Source of the DNA: SCUN01 sp964343975
GTDB taxonomy: Bacteria > Acidobacteriota > Vicinamibacteria > Vicinamibacterales > SCN-69-37
Direction: 5' to 3'
DNA: 10,177 nt
NCBI GenBank assembly: GCA_964343975.1
Contig: CAYFLU010000119.1
Span: 1-10,177, forward strand
Part shown: positions 1 through 6,422 of the stretch, piece after piece
How the letters are laid out: each line of letters begins with the position of its first letter
Position numbering within the stretch: position 1 is the first letter of the stretch
Position numbers and translations under genes: made by a program
The notes under the pieces: generated by a model
Seen by the model: only the letters and a program-made list of their open reading frames with translations
Databases searched by the model: none
What the model was told of the DNA's origin: nothing

Positions 1-407
1 GAGCCATCCACCAGCGGATACCGCAGCGAGAACGGCTGCGCCATGCGCACGAGCGTTTCGTAGAGCGCCGAGTCGCCGTGCGGATGGTAGTTGCCCATCA
101 CGTCACCCACGACCTTCGCGCACTTGCGGTGCTTCGCATCCGCCGTGAGGTTTTGCTGCCACATCGTGTAGAGGATGCGGCGCTGCACGGGCTTGAGACC
201 GTCGCGCACATCCGGCAACGCGCGCGACGTGATGACCGACAACGCGTAGTTCAGATAGCGCGACTGCGCCGCATCGTGCAGCGCCACCGCCTGATCCGGC
301 GGCGGAGGCGGCAACGGCGGCTCGCCCTTGCGCCCGCGCGTCGTCACCGGCGCGTCATCCATGCTGTCGAAGAGCGAACCTTCGCCTGCGTCCTTCTTTT
401 TGGCCAC
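1..407 (-). CDS. parC: DNA topoisomerase IV (type IIA) subunit A, N-terminal part
   Basis: This is the N-terminal 135 residues of a type IIA topoisomerase A subunit, which cuts and rejoins DNA to decatenate or supercoil it; the gene runs off the left edge. Residues 52-79 carry the family start of the breakage-reunion domain, including RALPDVRDGLKPVQRRIL. The quinolone-resistance region follows as GDSALYETLVRMAQPF, with Ser113 and Glu117 at the classical Ser83/Asp87 positions of E. coli GyrA, so it looks quinolone-sensitive. KPVQRRI, the Glu at that second site and RYPLVDG resemble ParC more than GyrA, but GyrA cannot be excluded. The catalytic Tyr lies outside the window. The start is GTG at 407 (VAKKKD); an ATG at 362 is in frame but would leave no reason for the coding-like Lys-rich leader. 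Residues about 23-38 form a low-complexity Pro-rich linker not typical of E. coli ParC. No clear Shine-Dalgarno is visible. Confidence 0.88.
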   Translation of the reverse strand, partial: MAKKKDAGEGSLFDSMDDAPVTTRGRKGEPPLPPPPPDQAVALHDAAQSRYLNYALSVITSRALPDVRDGLKPVQRRILYTMWQQNLTADAKHRKCAKVVGDVMGNYHPHGDSALYETLVRMAQPFSLRYPLVDG

Positions 408-575
408 GGAGAGATTCTAGTACGTGCCATAGGTATTTTGTCAGTCCGGGAATATGCGTACGTGCCGTACGTCGTTTGTGGGAAAGCCCGACGCCGGCCG
501 CGTTCAAGACGGCCCGGCGTGCGCCGATTTCCTGAACAGCTCCGCGCGATGTTCGCGCGCACGCCCCTGAGACCC
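408..575. promoter_or_regulatory. Divergent intergenic region between topoisomerase and receiver genes
   Basis: These 168 bases separate the divergent topoisomerase (minus) and first receiver gene (plus), so they must hold promoters for both. The left half is less GC-rich than the genes. I see TTGTCA at about 439-444 as a possible -35 for the plus gene but no convincing -10, so no promoter is called. A perfect inverted repeat at 457-471 and its partial copy at 420-431 are listed separately. The receiver-gene frame stays open across this stretch, but without coding character. Confidence 0.5.
420..471. repeat. Repeated operator-like site GTACGTGCC with perfect inverted repeat
   Basis: GTACGTGCC occurs at 420-428 and again at 458-466, 38 bases apart. 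The second copy is part of a perfect inverted repeat, CGTACG-TGC-CGTACG (457-471). The first copy keeps the left arm and half of the right arm (GTACGTGCCATAG). Two spaced copies of a dyad in a divergent promoter region suggest a regulator binding site; the regulator is unknown. The first copy lies just upstream of the topoisomerase start. Confidence 0.35.
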
Positions 576-1124
576 ATGTCACTGCTCTCGTTCCTCACGC
601 ATTTCGCCGATCCCCGCCTCGATCCACCCGAGGTCCAGGCCCCGATCCTCGAAACGCGCGCCATCGCCATCGTCGTCGACGACGACCCGGGCATGCGAAG
701 CCTGATGTCGATGTCACTGGAACAGTGTGGCTACCAGGTGGCCACCGCGCCGAACGCGTCGGAAGCGATCGCGCTCGCGCAAGGCCTGCCGCGCATCGAT
801 CTCGTCGTGGCCGATCTCGAGCTCCACGGCCTGCACGGTCCCGCCGTCGTCGCGTCACTCCGCGCAATGACCGGCTACATGCCGGCGGTGTACGTGTCGG
901 AGCGCACGGAAGGCACGATCGGCGTCGCCGATCCCGTGGTGCGCAAACCGTTCGTGTGCCGCGAGTGGCTTCAGACCGTCGAGCGTCGTCGGCGCCCTGC
1001 CGAACGACAAGGGCGGCGCGATCGCCGCGGCCTGAGCTGCTGTCGGCGCATCGTCGATCGGCCGCTGTCGATTTCACGTCACCGCCACTTCACAACTGTT
1101 CGGCAAAACTGGCACGGCCGTTGA
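576..1124 (+). CDS. CheY-like single-domain response regulator 1 (probable 3' frameshift)
   Basis: A stand-alone phosphoreceiver protein with no output domain, expected to pass a phosphoryl signal from an unlinked histidine kinase. Landmarks: acidic pocket Asp35-Asp37 (VVDDDPGMRSLM), phosphoacceptor Asp80 (DLVVADLELHG), Ser108 at the switch Thr/Ser position, and Lys124 in VRKPF. A leader of about 28 residues (MSLLSFLTHF...) precedes the domain, as in two of the other receivers here. I chose ATG 576 because coding character begins there; ATG 549 is possible. The fold should end near residue 140, yet this frame runs on to 182 with an Arg-rich tail. From about 988 a second frame continues with G or C at all 15 third positions and stops at 1035 (VGALPNDKGGAIAAA), so a one-base indel at about 970-990 is likely and the true end is probably 1035. 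It is a close paralogue of the next gene. Confidence 0.8.
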   Translation: MSLLSFLTHFADPRLDPPEVQAPILETRAIAIVVDDDPGMRSLMSMSLEQCGYQVATAPNASEAIALAQGLPRIDLVVADLELHGLHGPAVVASLRAMTGYMPAVYVSERTEGTIGVADPVVRKPFVCREWLQTVERRRRPAERQGRRDRRGLSCCRRIVDRPLSISRHRHFTTVRQNWHGR

Positions 1125-1138
1125 TCTCTCTGAACGGC
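1117..1138 (+). promoter_or_regulatory. Short inverted repeat just upstream of receiver 2
   Basis: GCCGTT (1117-1122) and AACGGC (1133-1138) form a 6-bp stem with a 10-base loop, ending two bases before the ATG at 1141. No Shine-Dalgarno is visible before this ATG. The dyad could be an operator, a translational control hairpin or chance. Confidence 0.25.
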
Positions 1139-1140
1139 AT

Positions 1141-1363
1141 ATGACGACGTTTGCGCGTTTGTTTCGCACCGGATCCCGCCAGGCCTCGGCCTCGACGCCC
1201 GAGGTCATTCCGGACCACAAGGCCATCGCGATGATCGTGGATGACGAGCCGGCCATTCGGGGATTGATGGCGATGTCGCTCCGCCAGTGTGGGTACCACG
1301 TGGTGGAAGCGGCGCACGGATTGGCGGCGATGCACGAAGCCCGACGGCTCGAGAGGGTAGATC
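1141..1363 (+). CDS. CheY-like response regulator 2, truncated by scaffold gap
   Basis: N-terminal 74 residues of a second receiver, immediately after the first. The segment IVDDEPAIRGLMAMSLRQCG is closely similar to VVDDDPGMRSLMSMSLEQCG of receiver 1, so the pair arose by tandem duplication. The acidic pocket is at residues 36-38 (DDE). The sequence runs into the N gap at the end of the helix/strand leading to the phosphoacceptor (RLERVD), so the phosphoacceptor Asp, switch Thr/Ser and Lys are not seen. The ATG at 1141 begins a 27-residue leader (MTTFARLFRT...) comparable in length to that of receiver 1. There is no visible ribosome binding site. The gene is expected to be about 130-150 codons and to converge on the PAS/MCP-like gene inside the gap. 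Confidence 0.78.
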
Positions 1364-1463
1364 NNNNNNNNNNNNNNNNNNNNNNNNNNNNNNNNNNNNN
1401 NNNNNNNNNNNNNNNNNNNNNNNNNNNNNNNNNNNNNNNNNNNNNNNNNNNNNNNNNNNNNNN
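1364..1463. other. Assembly gap of 100 N
   Basis: Exactly 100 N, the conventional length for a scaffold join of unknown size. It hides the 3' ends of receiver 2 (plus) and of the PAS/MCP-like gene (minus). The real distance, and whether the two contigs are truly adjacent, are unknown. Confidence 0.98.
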
Positions 1464-2378
1464 CGCCTGGCGGTGCAGGGCCTTGGACAGCTCGTGAATG
1501 CGCGTCGTCAGGCCGGTCGTGATCTGGCCGACCGCGTCGGCCTGTTCGCGAATCGTGTCGCCGACCACGGCCAGCGGCCGACCGGCGAGCTCGCGACGAC
1601 GGGCGGAAATCGAGACGTTCTGGGAGATGAGCCGGACGTTCTTCGAGAGGTCGTTGACGAACCGGGCCTTCTCGACGAGCGCATCGCCCAGCTCGATGAA
1701 CGACCCCATGTGCGCGAACTCGTCGTGCAGGAAGGTGCGCACCTCGGCCACGTGTTCGGCGATCGTGCCGAGATCCCCCTCGGCATCAAGCGCATCGGCC
1801 GCCACGGTGTGCCGCTGGCGCGCCATCTCGGCATCGCGGCTCTTCACTTCCGAGGGCACGAACGCGTACATGAAGTCGCGGTACGACTCGAACCCGAGAC
1901 CTTTCAGCGCGTCATCCAGCGCTTTGCCCGAAGCCGCCATCGTCTCGACTTTGCTGCCGCCCGCGCGTTCGATGTCCTGTTCGATCTTCAGCAACTGCGC
2001 ATAGAGCGCCGACACCGTGGGAAACAGCGCGCTGCTCGGCTTGAAGCGCACCGACAGGTAGCCGCCCTCCACGGGCACCACCGAGGCGATGACCCAGTAG
2101 TAGGCGCCCGTCCGCGCCAAGTTCTTCACGTAGGCCACCACGGGCCGACCTGCGCCGATCTCATCCCACAACAGCTTGAACACCACCCGCGGCATGTCGG
2201 GGTGGCGCAGGATATTGTGCGGCTGACCGATCAGTTCATTGGACGACCATCCGCTGACGCGCGCAAACACGCGATTGCCGGCGCGAATGATGCCGTTCGG
2301 GTTGGTCGTGGAGAAGAACAGTTCGTGAATGCCGAAAGGCCGTTCTTCGTTGATGACAGTGGCACGAGCGCGGGCCAT
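1464..2378 (-). CDS. Soluble Aer-like PAS protein with degenerate chemoreceptor (MCP) hairpin, 3' end in gap
   Basis: The first 305 residues are seen; the C-terminus is lost in the gap. Residues about 15-105 are a PAS domain of the aerotaxis (Aer) kind: NPNGIIRAGNRVF, SGWSSNELIGQPHNILRHPD (41-61) and YYWVIASVVPV. Arg58, His59 and Asp61 match the FAD-proximal motif of E. coli Aer, while the Trp after the next helix is replaced (RPVVAYVKN), so FAD binding is plausible but unproven. Residues 241-290 align without gaps to the chemoreceptor signalling tip: NVSISARRRELAGRPLAVV takes the place of the usual NAAIEAARAGE-GRGFAVV. No membrane segment is visible. ATG 2378 has GGAG eight bases upstream. 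It starts 36 bases after the medium hydroxylase subunit gene and may be the last gene of that operon. Likely role: redox or oxygen sensing; whether it still couples to CheA/CheW is uncertain. Confidence 0.8.
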
Positions 2379-2414
2379 CGCGCTCCAGCATATGCAATTT
2401 TTGAGGATAAATAC
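2379..2414 (-). promoter_or_regulatory. AT-rich spacer upstream of the PAS/MCP-like gene
   Basis: A 36-base gap between the medium hydroxylase subunit and the PAS/MCP-like gene that is markedly richer in A and T than the surrounding genes (for example AATTTTTGAGGATAAATAC on the plus strand). It holds the GGAG ribosome binding site and may hold an internal promoter, although no clean -35/-10 pair is visible. Confidence 0.3.
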
Positions 2415-3437
2415 TTAAAGCAATTGACGCGCGAGACGTTTTCTTGCGTCGCGCATGTCATCGCCGCGCAATTCTCGCAACGCATTCGTCACAAGCGTTC
2501 GGATCATTTTCTTTCGCCACACGAGTTCGAAGTCGGTGTTATCCATCGGCTTCGCGATCTCATATGCCGAATCGGCGGCAGCGGCGATGCGTTCGTCGGT
2601 GAGCGTGTGACCGATGAGCACCGTTGCCGCTTTTTCGGCAACGAGCGGCTGCGACGCCACGGCGCCGAGCACGAGCCGCACGGATTCGACGCGGCCGCTA
2701 CCGTCGAACGTCGCGGCGGCCGCCGCGGCACCGACAGGAAAATCGAACGAGCCGCGCCGACGCAGCTTCCAGTAAGTACTCCTCACGCCGGCGGCGTCCG
2801 GAATCGACACGCGCGTGAGTAATTCATCCGGGCGGCGCGTGAGATAGCGCATGCCGTCGTTCTGATAGAGATCCGACACCGCGACCTCACGCGTGCCTGA
2901 CGCCGACACGAGCGTGACGCGGGCGCCGAGTGCGATGAGCATCGGCGCGCTGTCCGTGGACGACACGGCCAGGCAGCGCTTGGACGAGGTCGCCACCCAA
3001 CAGGTGGTGCCGTCCTTCTTCATGCAGTAACCGATCGCCTGCCGCCACTCTTCAGACTGGTCGTAGTACGTGCAGCGCGTGTCGAGACAGAGATTCCCGC
3101 CGATCGTCGCCATGTTGCGGAGGTGACCGGTGGCAATCTGCGCGACAGATTGGTACAGACCGGGGCACTTTTCCCGCACGACATCGCTCGTGGCGATCGC
3201 CGTGAGCGTCGTGCCGGCGCCAATCGATAGGTAATTCTCCTGCCGGATGCCCGACAGCTCGGCGATGCCGCGGAGGCCGATCACCGTCTTCGGCGTCTGC
3301 TGACGCCGCTTCATGTTCGGGAGCAGGTCCGTGCCGCCGGCGACGAGCATCGTGTCGGCGGGCGATTCGGCCAGCCACCGCACCGCGTCTTCGACGGTCT
3401 TCGGCGCGCGATAGCGGAACTGCGGCAGGCGCAGCAC
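2415..3437 (-). CDS. hcrB: 4-hydroxybenzoyl-CoA reductase-like medium (FAD) subunit with extra 4Fe-4S insertion
   Basis: The 340-residue FAD subunit of a xanthine-oxidase-family enzyme. FAD motifs are AGGTDLLP (33-40) and TIGGNLC (111-117). Between the latter and the usual continuation SAPMLIALGA is an insertion of about 40 residues with Cys122, Cys138, Cys146 and Cys155 (spacing 15, 7, 8). As I recall, Thauera aromatica 4-hydroxybenzoyl-CoA reductase uses this arrangement to bind an additional 4Fe-4S cluster that links ferredoxin to FAD; ordinary xanthine or CO dehydrogenases lack it. The start is GTG 3437, which shares one base with the large subunit's TAG stop and has AGGAGG seven bases upstream; an in-frame opening upstream to 3587 has no coding character. 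Electrons would flow between this subunit, the small subunit and the molybdenum site. The true substrate cannot be told from sequence alone; other aromatic acyl-CoA thioesters are possible. Confidence 0.9.
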   Translation of the reverse strand: MLRLPQFRYRAPKTVEDAVRWLAESPADTMLVAGGTDLLPNMKRRQQTPKTVIGLRGIAELSGIRQENYLSIGAGTTLTAIATSDVVREKCPGLYQSVAQIATGHLRNMATIGGNLCLDTRCTYYDQSEEWRQAIGYCMKKDGTTCWVATSSKRCLAVSSTDSAPMLIALGARVTLVSASGTREVAVSDLYQNDGMRYLTRRPDELLTRVSIPDAAGVRSTYWKLRRRGSFDFPVGAAAAAATFDGSGRVESVRLVLGAVASQPLVAEKAATVLIGHTLTDERIAAAADSAYEIAKPMDNTDFELVWRKKMIRTLVTNALRELRGDDMRDARKRLARQLL

Positions 3438-5923
3438 TAGCGGGCCTCCTTCGATTCGCGCGCGATCGTGATGCCGGCCTTCACTTCGACGCCGGCCTCG
3501 GCTTTGCGCTTCTTGCGTTCGGGTTCGTTCGATGCGCGGCCATCGCCACCTTCCCACGGCGGCGTGACGAGCAGCGTCTCGGGCCAACGGACCTCGGGAA
3601 ATGACGACGGGCCGAAGCGCGCGGGTTTGCCCGCGGCCTTGTCTTGCAGCGCCTTGAGAATCTTCTCTGGCGTGACGGGAATCTCGTCGACGCGCACGCC
3701 GACGGCATCAAACACGGCGTTGGCCACCGCAGGCATGATCGGCAGCAACGGTCCCTGCCCGACTTCCTTGCCGCCGAAGGGCCCCGCCGGATCCGGATGC
3801 TCCACGAGATCTGTGAAGACCTCGGGCATGTCGAGGCTCGTGAGGCTCTTGTACTCGAGGATCGACGGGAACTTGTGCACGAGCGCATTCGACAGGCGCG
3901 CAGGCAGGCGGCGGAACGCCGACTCTTCCATCAGCGCCTCGCCCAGGCCCATGTACACGCCGCCCTCGACCTGTCCGCGCACGAGCGTGGGATTGAGTGC
4001 GCGGCCGATGTCGTGACCGATCCACACGCGCGGCACCGTGAGCCAGCCCGTGTCGGGATCCACTTCCACTTCGACGACGGCCGCCGAGTACGAGTAGGTC
4101 GGCGTCGGGCCCACGCCGCCGCCCTTGTAGCGCGCCGGCGGCTTCGGCGGCGTGTAGCTGCCCGTCGTGCCGAGCGTGCCGAACTTCGACTCGGCGAACA
4201 CGATCGCTTCCTGGAACGTGCAGCCGGCGTTCGGATCCTGCGCGTCGAACACGCGCTTGTCGGCGAACACCAGCCGGTCTTTGGGAATATTGAGCTTCCC
4301 GCTCACGCCTTCGGCAAGGAGTTCACGCGCACGTTCCGCCGCCTGGATCGCGGCATTGCCCATCATCAACGTGACGCGGCTCGAATACGACCCGAGGTCG
4401 ACCGGCGTGAGATCCGTGTCGGCCGTGACCACACGGATGTCGTAGGTCTCGAGGCCGAGGATCTCGGCGACACACGTCGCCAGCACATCATCAGAGCCCT
4501 GCCCGATTTCCGTGGCGCCGCAGAACGCCGTCACGCCGCCGCTGCGATCGAGCTTCAACTGCACGCCGCTATGCGGCAGGTCGTTCCAGTTGATCGGCAA
4601 ACCGGCGCCCGACAGATACGACGAGCACGCGAGCCCCACGCCGCGGCCAAACGGCAGCTTGCGGTGCTTGTTCTTCCAGTCGCTGCGCTCCACGACCTTG
4701 CGGATGCACTCGGCAAGACCGATCGTGCCGATCTTCATGAAGTTCGCCGTCAGGCTGTTCGGCGGCGCAATCATGTTCAACCGCATCTCGGCCGGATCGA
4801 GCTTCAGCGCCTCAGCGATCTTGTCGAGCTGCACTTCCTGCCCGAACCGCGCCTGCGGCGTGCCGTGTCCGCGCTTCGGTCCGCACGCCGGCTTGTTCGT
4901 GAACACGCGGCAGCCGCGGAAGCGGTACGTCGGAATGTGGTACGTCACCGTCTGAAGCGCGCCCGTGTAGAACGTGCTCGCGACACCGTACGAGCCATAC
5001 GCGCCGCCGTCGAGCAGCGTCTGCAGGTCGAGCCCCGTGAGCGTGCCGTCCTTGGTGACGCCGGCACGGAACCGCATCTGCACGGGATGGCGGCCGCGAT
5101 GGCAATAGAACACCTCTTCGCGGCTGAGCGAGATCTTCACAGGCCGGCCCAGCATCAGCGCCGCTTTCGCGACGACGATCTCGTGATTGAACGGGTCCGA
5201 CTTGCCGCCGAAGCCGCCGCCGTTCGGCGTGGCGATCACGCGAATGTGCGCCGCCGGCGTCTGCAACGTCTTGGCGAGCGCGCGATGCAGATAGTGCGGC
5301 GTCTGCGTGCTCGAGTAGACGACCAGTTTGCCGTCCGGATCGGTCAGCGCCACCGTGGCGTGCTGCTCGAGCGCGAGGTGGGTGTTCCCTTCGAAGAAGA
5401 ACACGTCGTCGAAGACATGATCCGCGCCGGCAATGGCCGCGTCCACGTCGCCGAACTGCATCGCCACCGCTTTGTGGATATTCCCGTCGTCGCCGTACTC
5501 GTGAATGCGAGGTTCGCTGTGCGCGAGGCTCTCTTCCGGCGTCGCGAACGTGCGCAGCGGCTCGTAGACGACATCGATGAGCTTCGTGGCGTCGGCCGCA
5601 ATCAACTCGGTGCGCGCGATGACGGCGGCCACGGGATCGCCCACATGGCGCACGCGGTCGTGGCAGAGCGCGTGCTCATCGTGGCTGACCGGCAGAACGC
5701 CGTACGGAATCGGGAAGGTCTCGCCCGTGAGCACCAACAGCACGCCCGGATGCGCGGCCGCCTTCGCCGTATCGATCGACACGATCCGCGCGTGCGGATG
5801 CGGCGAGCGCAGCAACCGGCAGTGCACCTTGCGCGGAAAGATCAGATCGTCGGCGTACTTTGTCTGCCCCGTCGCCTTCGCACGGGCATCCACACGGCGG
5901 CGGGGACGGCCGACGACGCTCAT
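3437..5923 (-). CDS. hcrA: 4-hydroxybenzoyl-CoA reductase-like large molybdopterin subunit
   Basis: The 828-residue molybdenum-cofactor subunit, which would bind molybdopterin cytosine dinucleotide and hold the active site. Recognisable sites: the substrate domain beginning GRPRRRVDARAKATGQTKYA (5-24), the Mo-pterin loop GGGFGGKSDPF (235-245), CGPKRGHGTPQARFGQE (347-363), TEIGQGSDD (471-479) and GGKEVGQGPLLP (717-728). In ordinary family members the last motif reads like KGVGEPP; here Gln723 sits at the usual catalytic Glu position and Glu720 three residues before it, a pattern I associate with HcrA. The start is ATG 5923, overlapping the small subunit stop as ATGA; an open stretch upstream to 5995 lies within the small subunit gene. 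It is longer than the roughly 770 residues I recall for Thauera HcrA, mainly through a Lys/Arg/Glu-rich C-terminal tail (about 763-828). Maturation genes (XdhC/CoxF type) are not in the window. Confidence 0.92.
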   Translation of the reverse strand: MSVVGRPRRRVDARAKATGQTKYADDLIFPRKVHCRLLRSPHPHARIVSIDTAKAAAHPGVLLVLTGETFPIPYGVLPVSHDEHALCHDRVRHVGDPVAAVIARTELIAADATKLIDVVYEPLRTFATPEESLAHSEPRIHEYGDDGNIHKAVAMQFGDVDAAIAGADHVFDDVFFFEGNTHLALEQHATVALTDPDGKLVVYSSTQTPHYLHRALAKTLQTPAAHIRVIATPNGGGFGGKSDPFNHEIVVAKAALMLGRPVKISLSREEVFYCHRGRHPVQMRFRAGVTKDGTLTGLDLQTLLDGGAYGSYGVASTFYTGALQTVTYHIPTYRFRGCRVFTNKPACGPKRGHGTPQARFGQEVQLDKIAEALKLDPAEMRLNMIAPPNSLTANFMKIGTIGLAECIRKVVERSDWKNKHRKLPFGRGVGLACSSYLSGAGLPINWNDLPHSGVQLKLDRSGGVTAFCGATEIGQGSDDVLATCVAEILGLETYDIRVVTADTDLTPVDLGSYSSRVTLMMGNAAIQAAERARELLAEGVSGKLNIPKDRLVFADKRVFDAQDPNAGCTFQEAIVFAESKFGTLGTTGSYTPPKPPARYKGGGVGPTPTYSYSAAVVEVEVDPDTGWLTVPRVWIGHDIGRALNPTLVRGQVEGGVYMGLGEALMEESAFRRLPARLSNALVHKFPSILEYKSLTSLDMPEVFTDLVEHPDPAGPFGGKEVGQGPLLPIMPAVANAVFDAVGVRVDEIPVTPEKILKALQDKAAGKPARFGPSSFPEVRWPETLLVTPPWEGGDGRASNEPERKKRKAEAGVEVKAGITIARESKEAR
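3445..3450 (-). promoter_or_regulatory. Strong Shine-Dalgarno AGGAGG for hcrB-like GTG start
   Basis: On the minus strand AGGAGG lies inside the last codons of the large subunit gene, seven bases before GTG 3437. It decides the start of the medium subunit and indicates translational coupling, since the GTG shares its G with the preceding TAG. Confidence 0.8.
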
Positions 5924-6408
5924 TTGTTGCGGAGCTTCTTCAACTCGGCCGCCGCGCTTTCCACGGCGTCGAGGATCTGGAGATAGCCGGTGCACCGGCA
6001 GAGATTGCCGCTGAGGCCTTCGCGAATCTCGTCACGCGTCGCGTCGGGATTGCGCTCGAGGAGCGCCTTGGCCGTGAGAATGATGCCGGGCGTGCAGTAG
6101 CCGCACTGCGAGCCGCCGTGATCGGCAAACGCGGTCTGAAGCGGATGCAACTCGGCGCCGTTCGCGACGCCTTCGATCGTGGTGATCGCCGCGCCCTGCA
6201 TTTCCACCGCGAGCGTAAGACACGACAGCACGGGCTCGCCGTTCACGAGCACGGCGCAGGCGCCGCACTCGCCGAGTTCACAACCGTGTTTGGTGCCGGT
6301 GAGCTGCAGATCCTCGCGCAGGACCTCGAGCAGGGTCTTGGCGGGATCGACGAGCCGATCGACCGGCTCGCCGTTGACGATCAGAGACAGATGACACGTG
6401 TCCGCCAT
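5920..6408 (-). CDS. hcrC: Two-[2Fe-2S] small subunit of the molybdenum hydroxylase
   Basis: A 162-residue iron-sulfur subunit of the xanthine-oxidase family, typical in length. The N-terminal plant-type ferredoxin domain binds one 2Fe-2S cluster through Cys43, Cys48, Cys51 (GCELGECGAC) and Cys63. The helical C-terminal domain binds the second through Cys102, Cys105 (QCGYCTPG) and Cys137, Cys139 (NLCRCTGY), the cluster nearest the molybdenum cofactor. All eight ligands are present. The start is ATG 6408 with a weak GAG-containing ribosome binding site, 14 bases after the desaturase stop. The stop overlaps the large-subunit start by four bases. The order small-large-medium differs from the A-B-C order I recall for Thauera. 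Confidence 0.93.
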   Translation of the reverse strand: MADTCHLSLIVNGEPVDRLVDPAKTLLEVLREDLQLTGTKHGCELGECGACAVLVNGEPVLSCLTLAVEMQGAAITTIEGVANGAELHPLQTAFADHGGSQCGYCTPGIILTAKALLERNPDATRDEIREGLSGNLCRCTGYLQILDAVESAAAELKKLRNK

Positions 6409-6422
6409 GGCGAACCGCTCGG

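Noticed and set aside
78..575. Upstream in-frame extension of receiver 1.
   Set aside because: It overlaps the topoisomerase gene on the other strand and is Arg-rich noise; coding character starts at 576.
1074..2378. A single minus-strand frame joining the PAS/MCP-like gene through the N run to sequence opposite receiver 2.
   Set aside because: The frame is open only because N cannot form stops; the part left of the gap is antisense to receivers 1 and 2 and has no domain similarity.
1287..2822. A long plus-strand frame across the gap.
   Set aside because: It is antisense to the PAS/MCP-like gene and the medium subunit and also bridges the N run.
3438..3587. Upstream extension of the medium subunit by 50 residues.
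   Set aside because: It overlaps the large subunit's 3' end; a strong Shine-Dalgarno and GTG at 3437 fix the start and give the family's N-terminus.
3644..5986. A 780-codon open frame on the plus strand.
   Set aside because: It lies wholly antisense to the clearly homologous molybdenum subunit; its Arg/His/Ala-rich composition is the usual product of GC-rich antisense codons.
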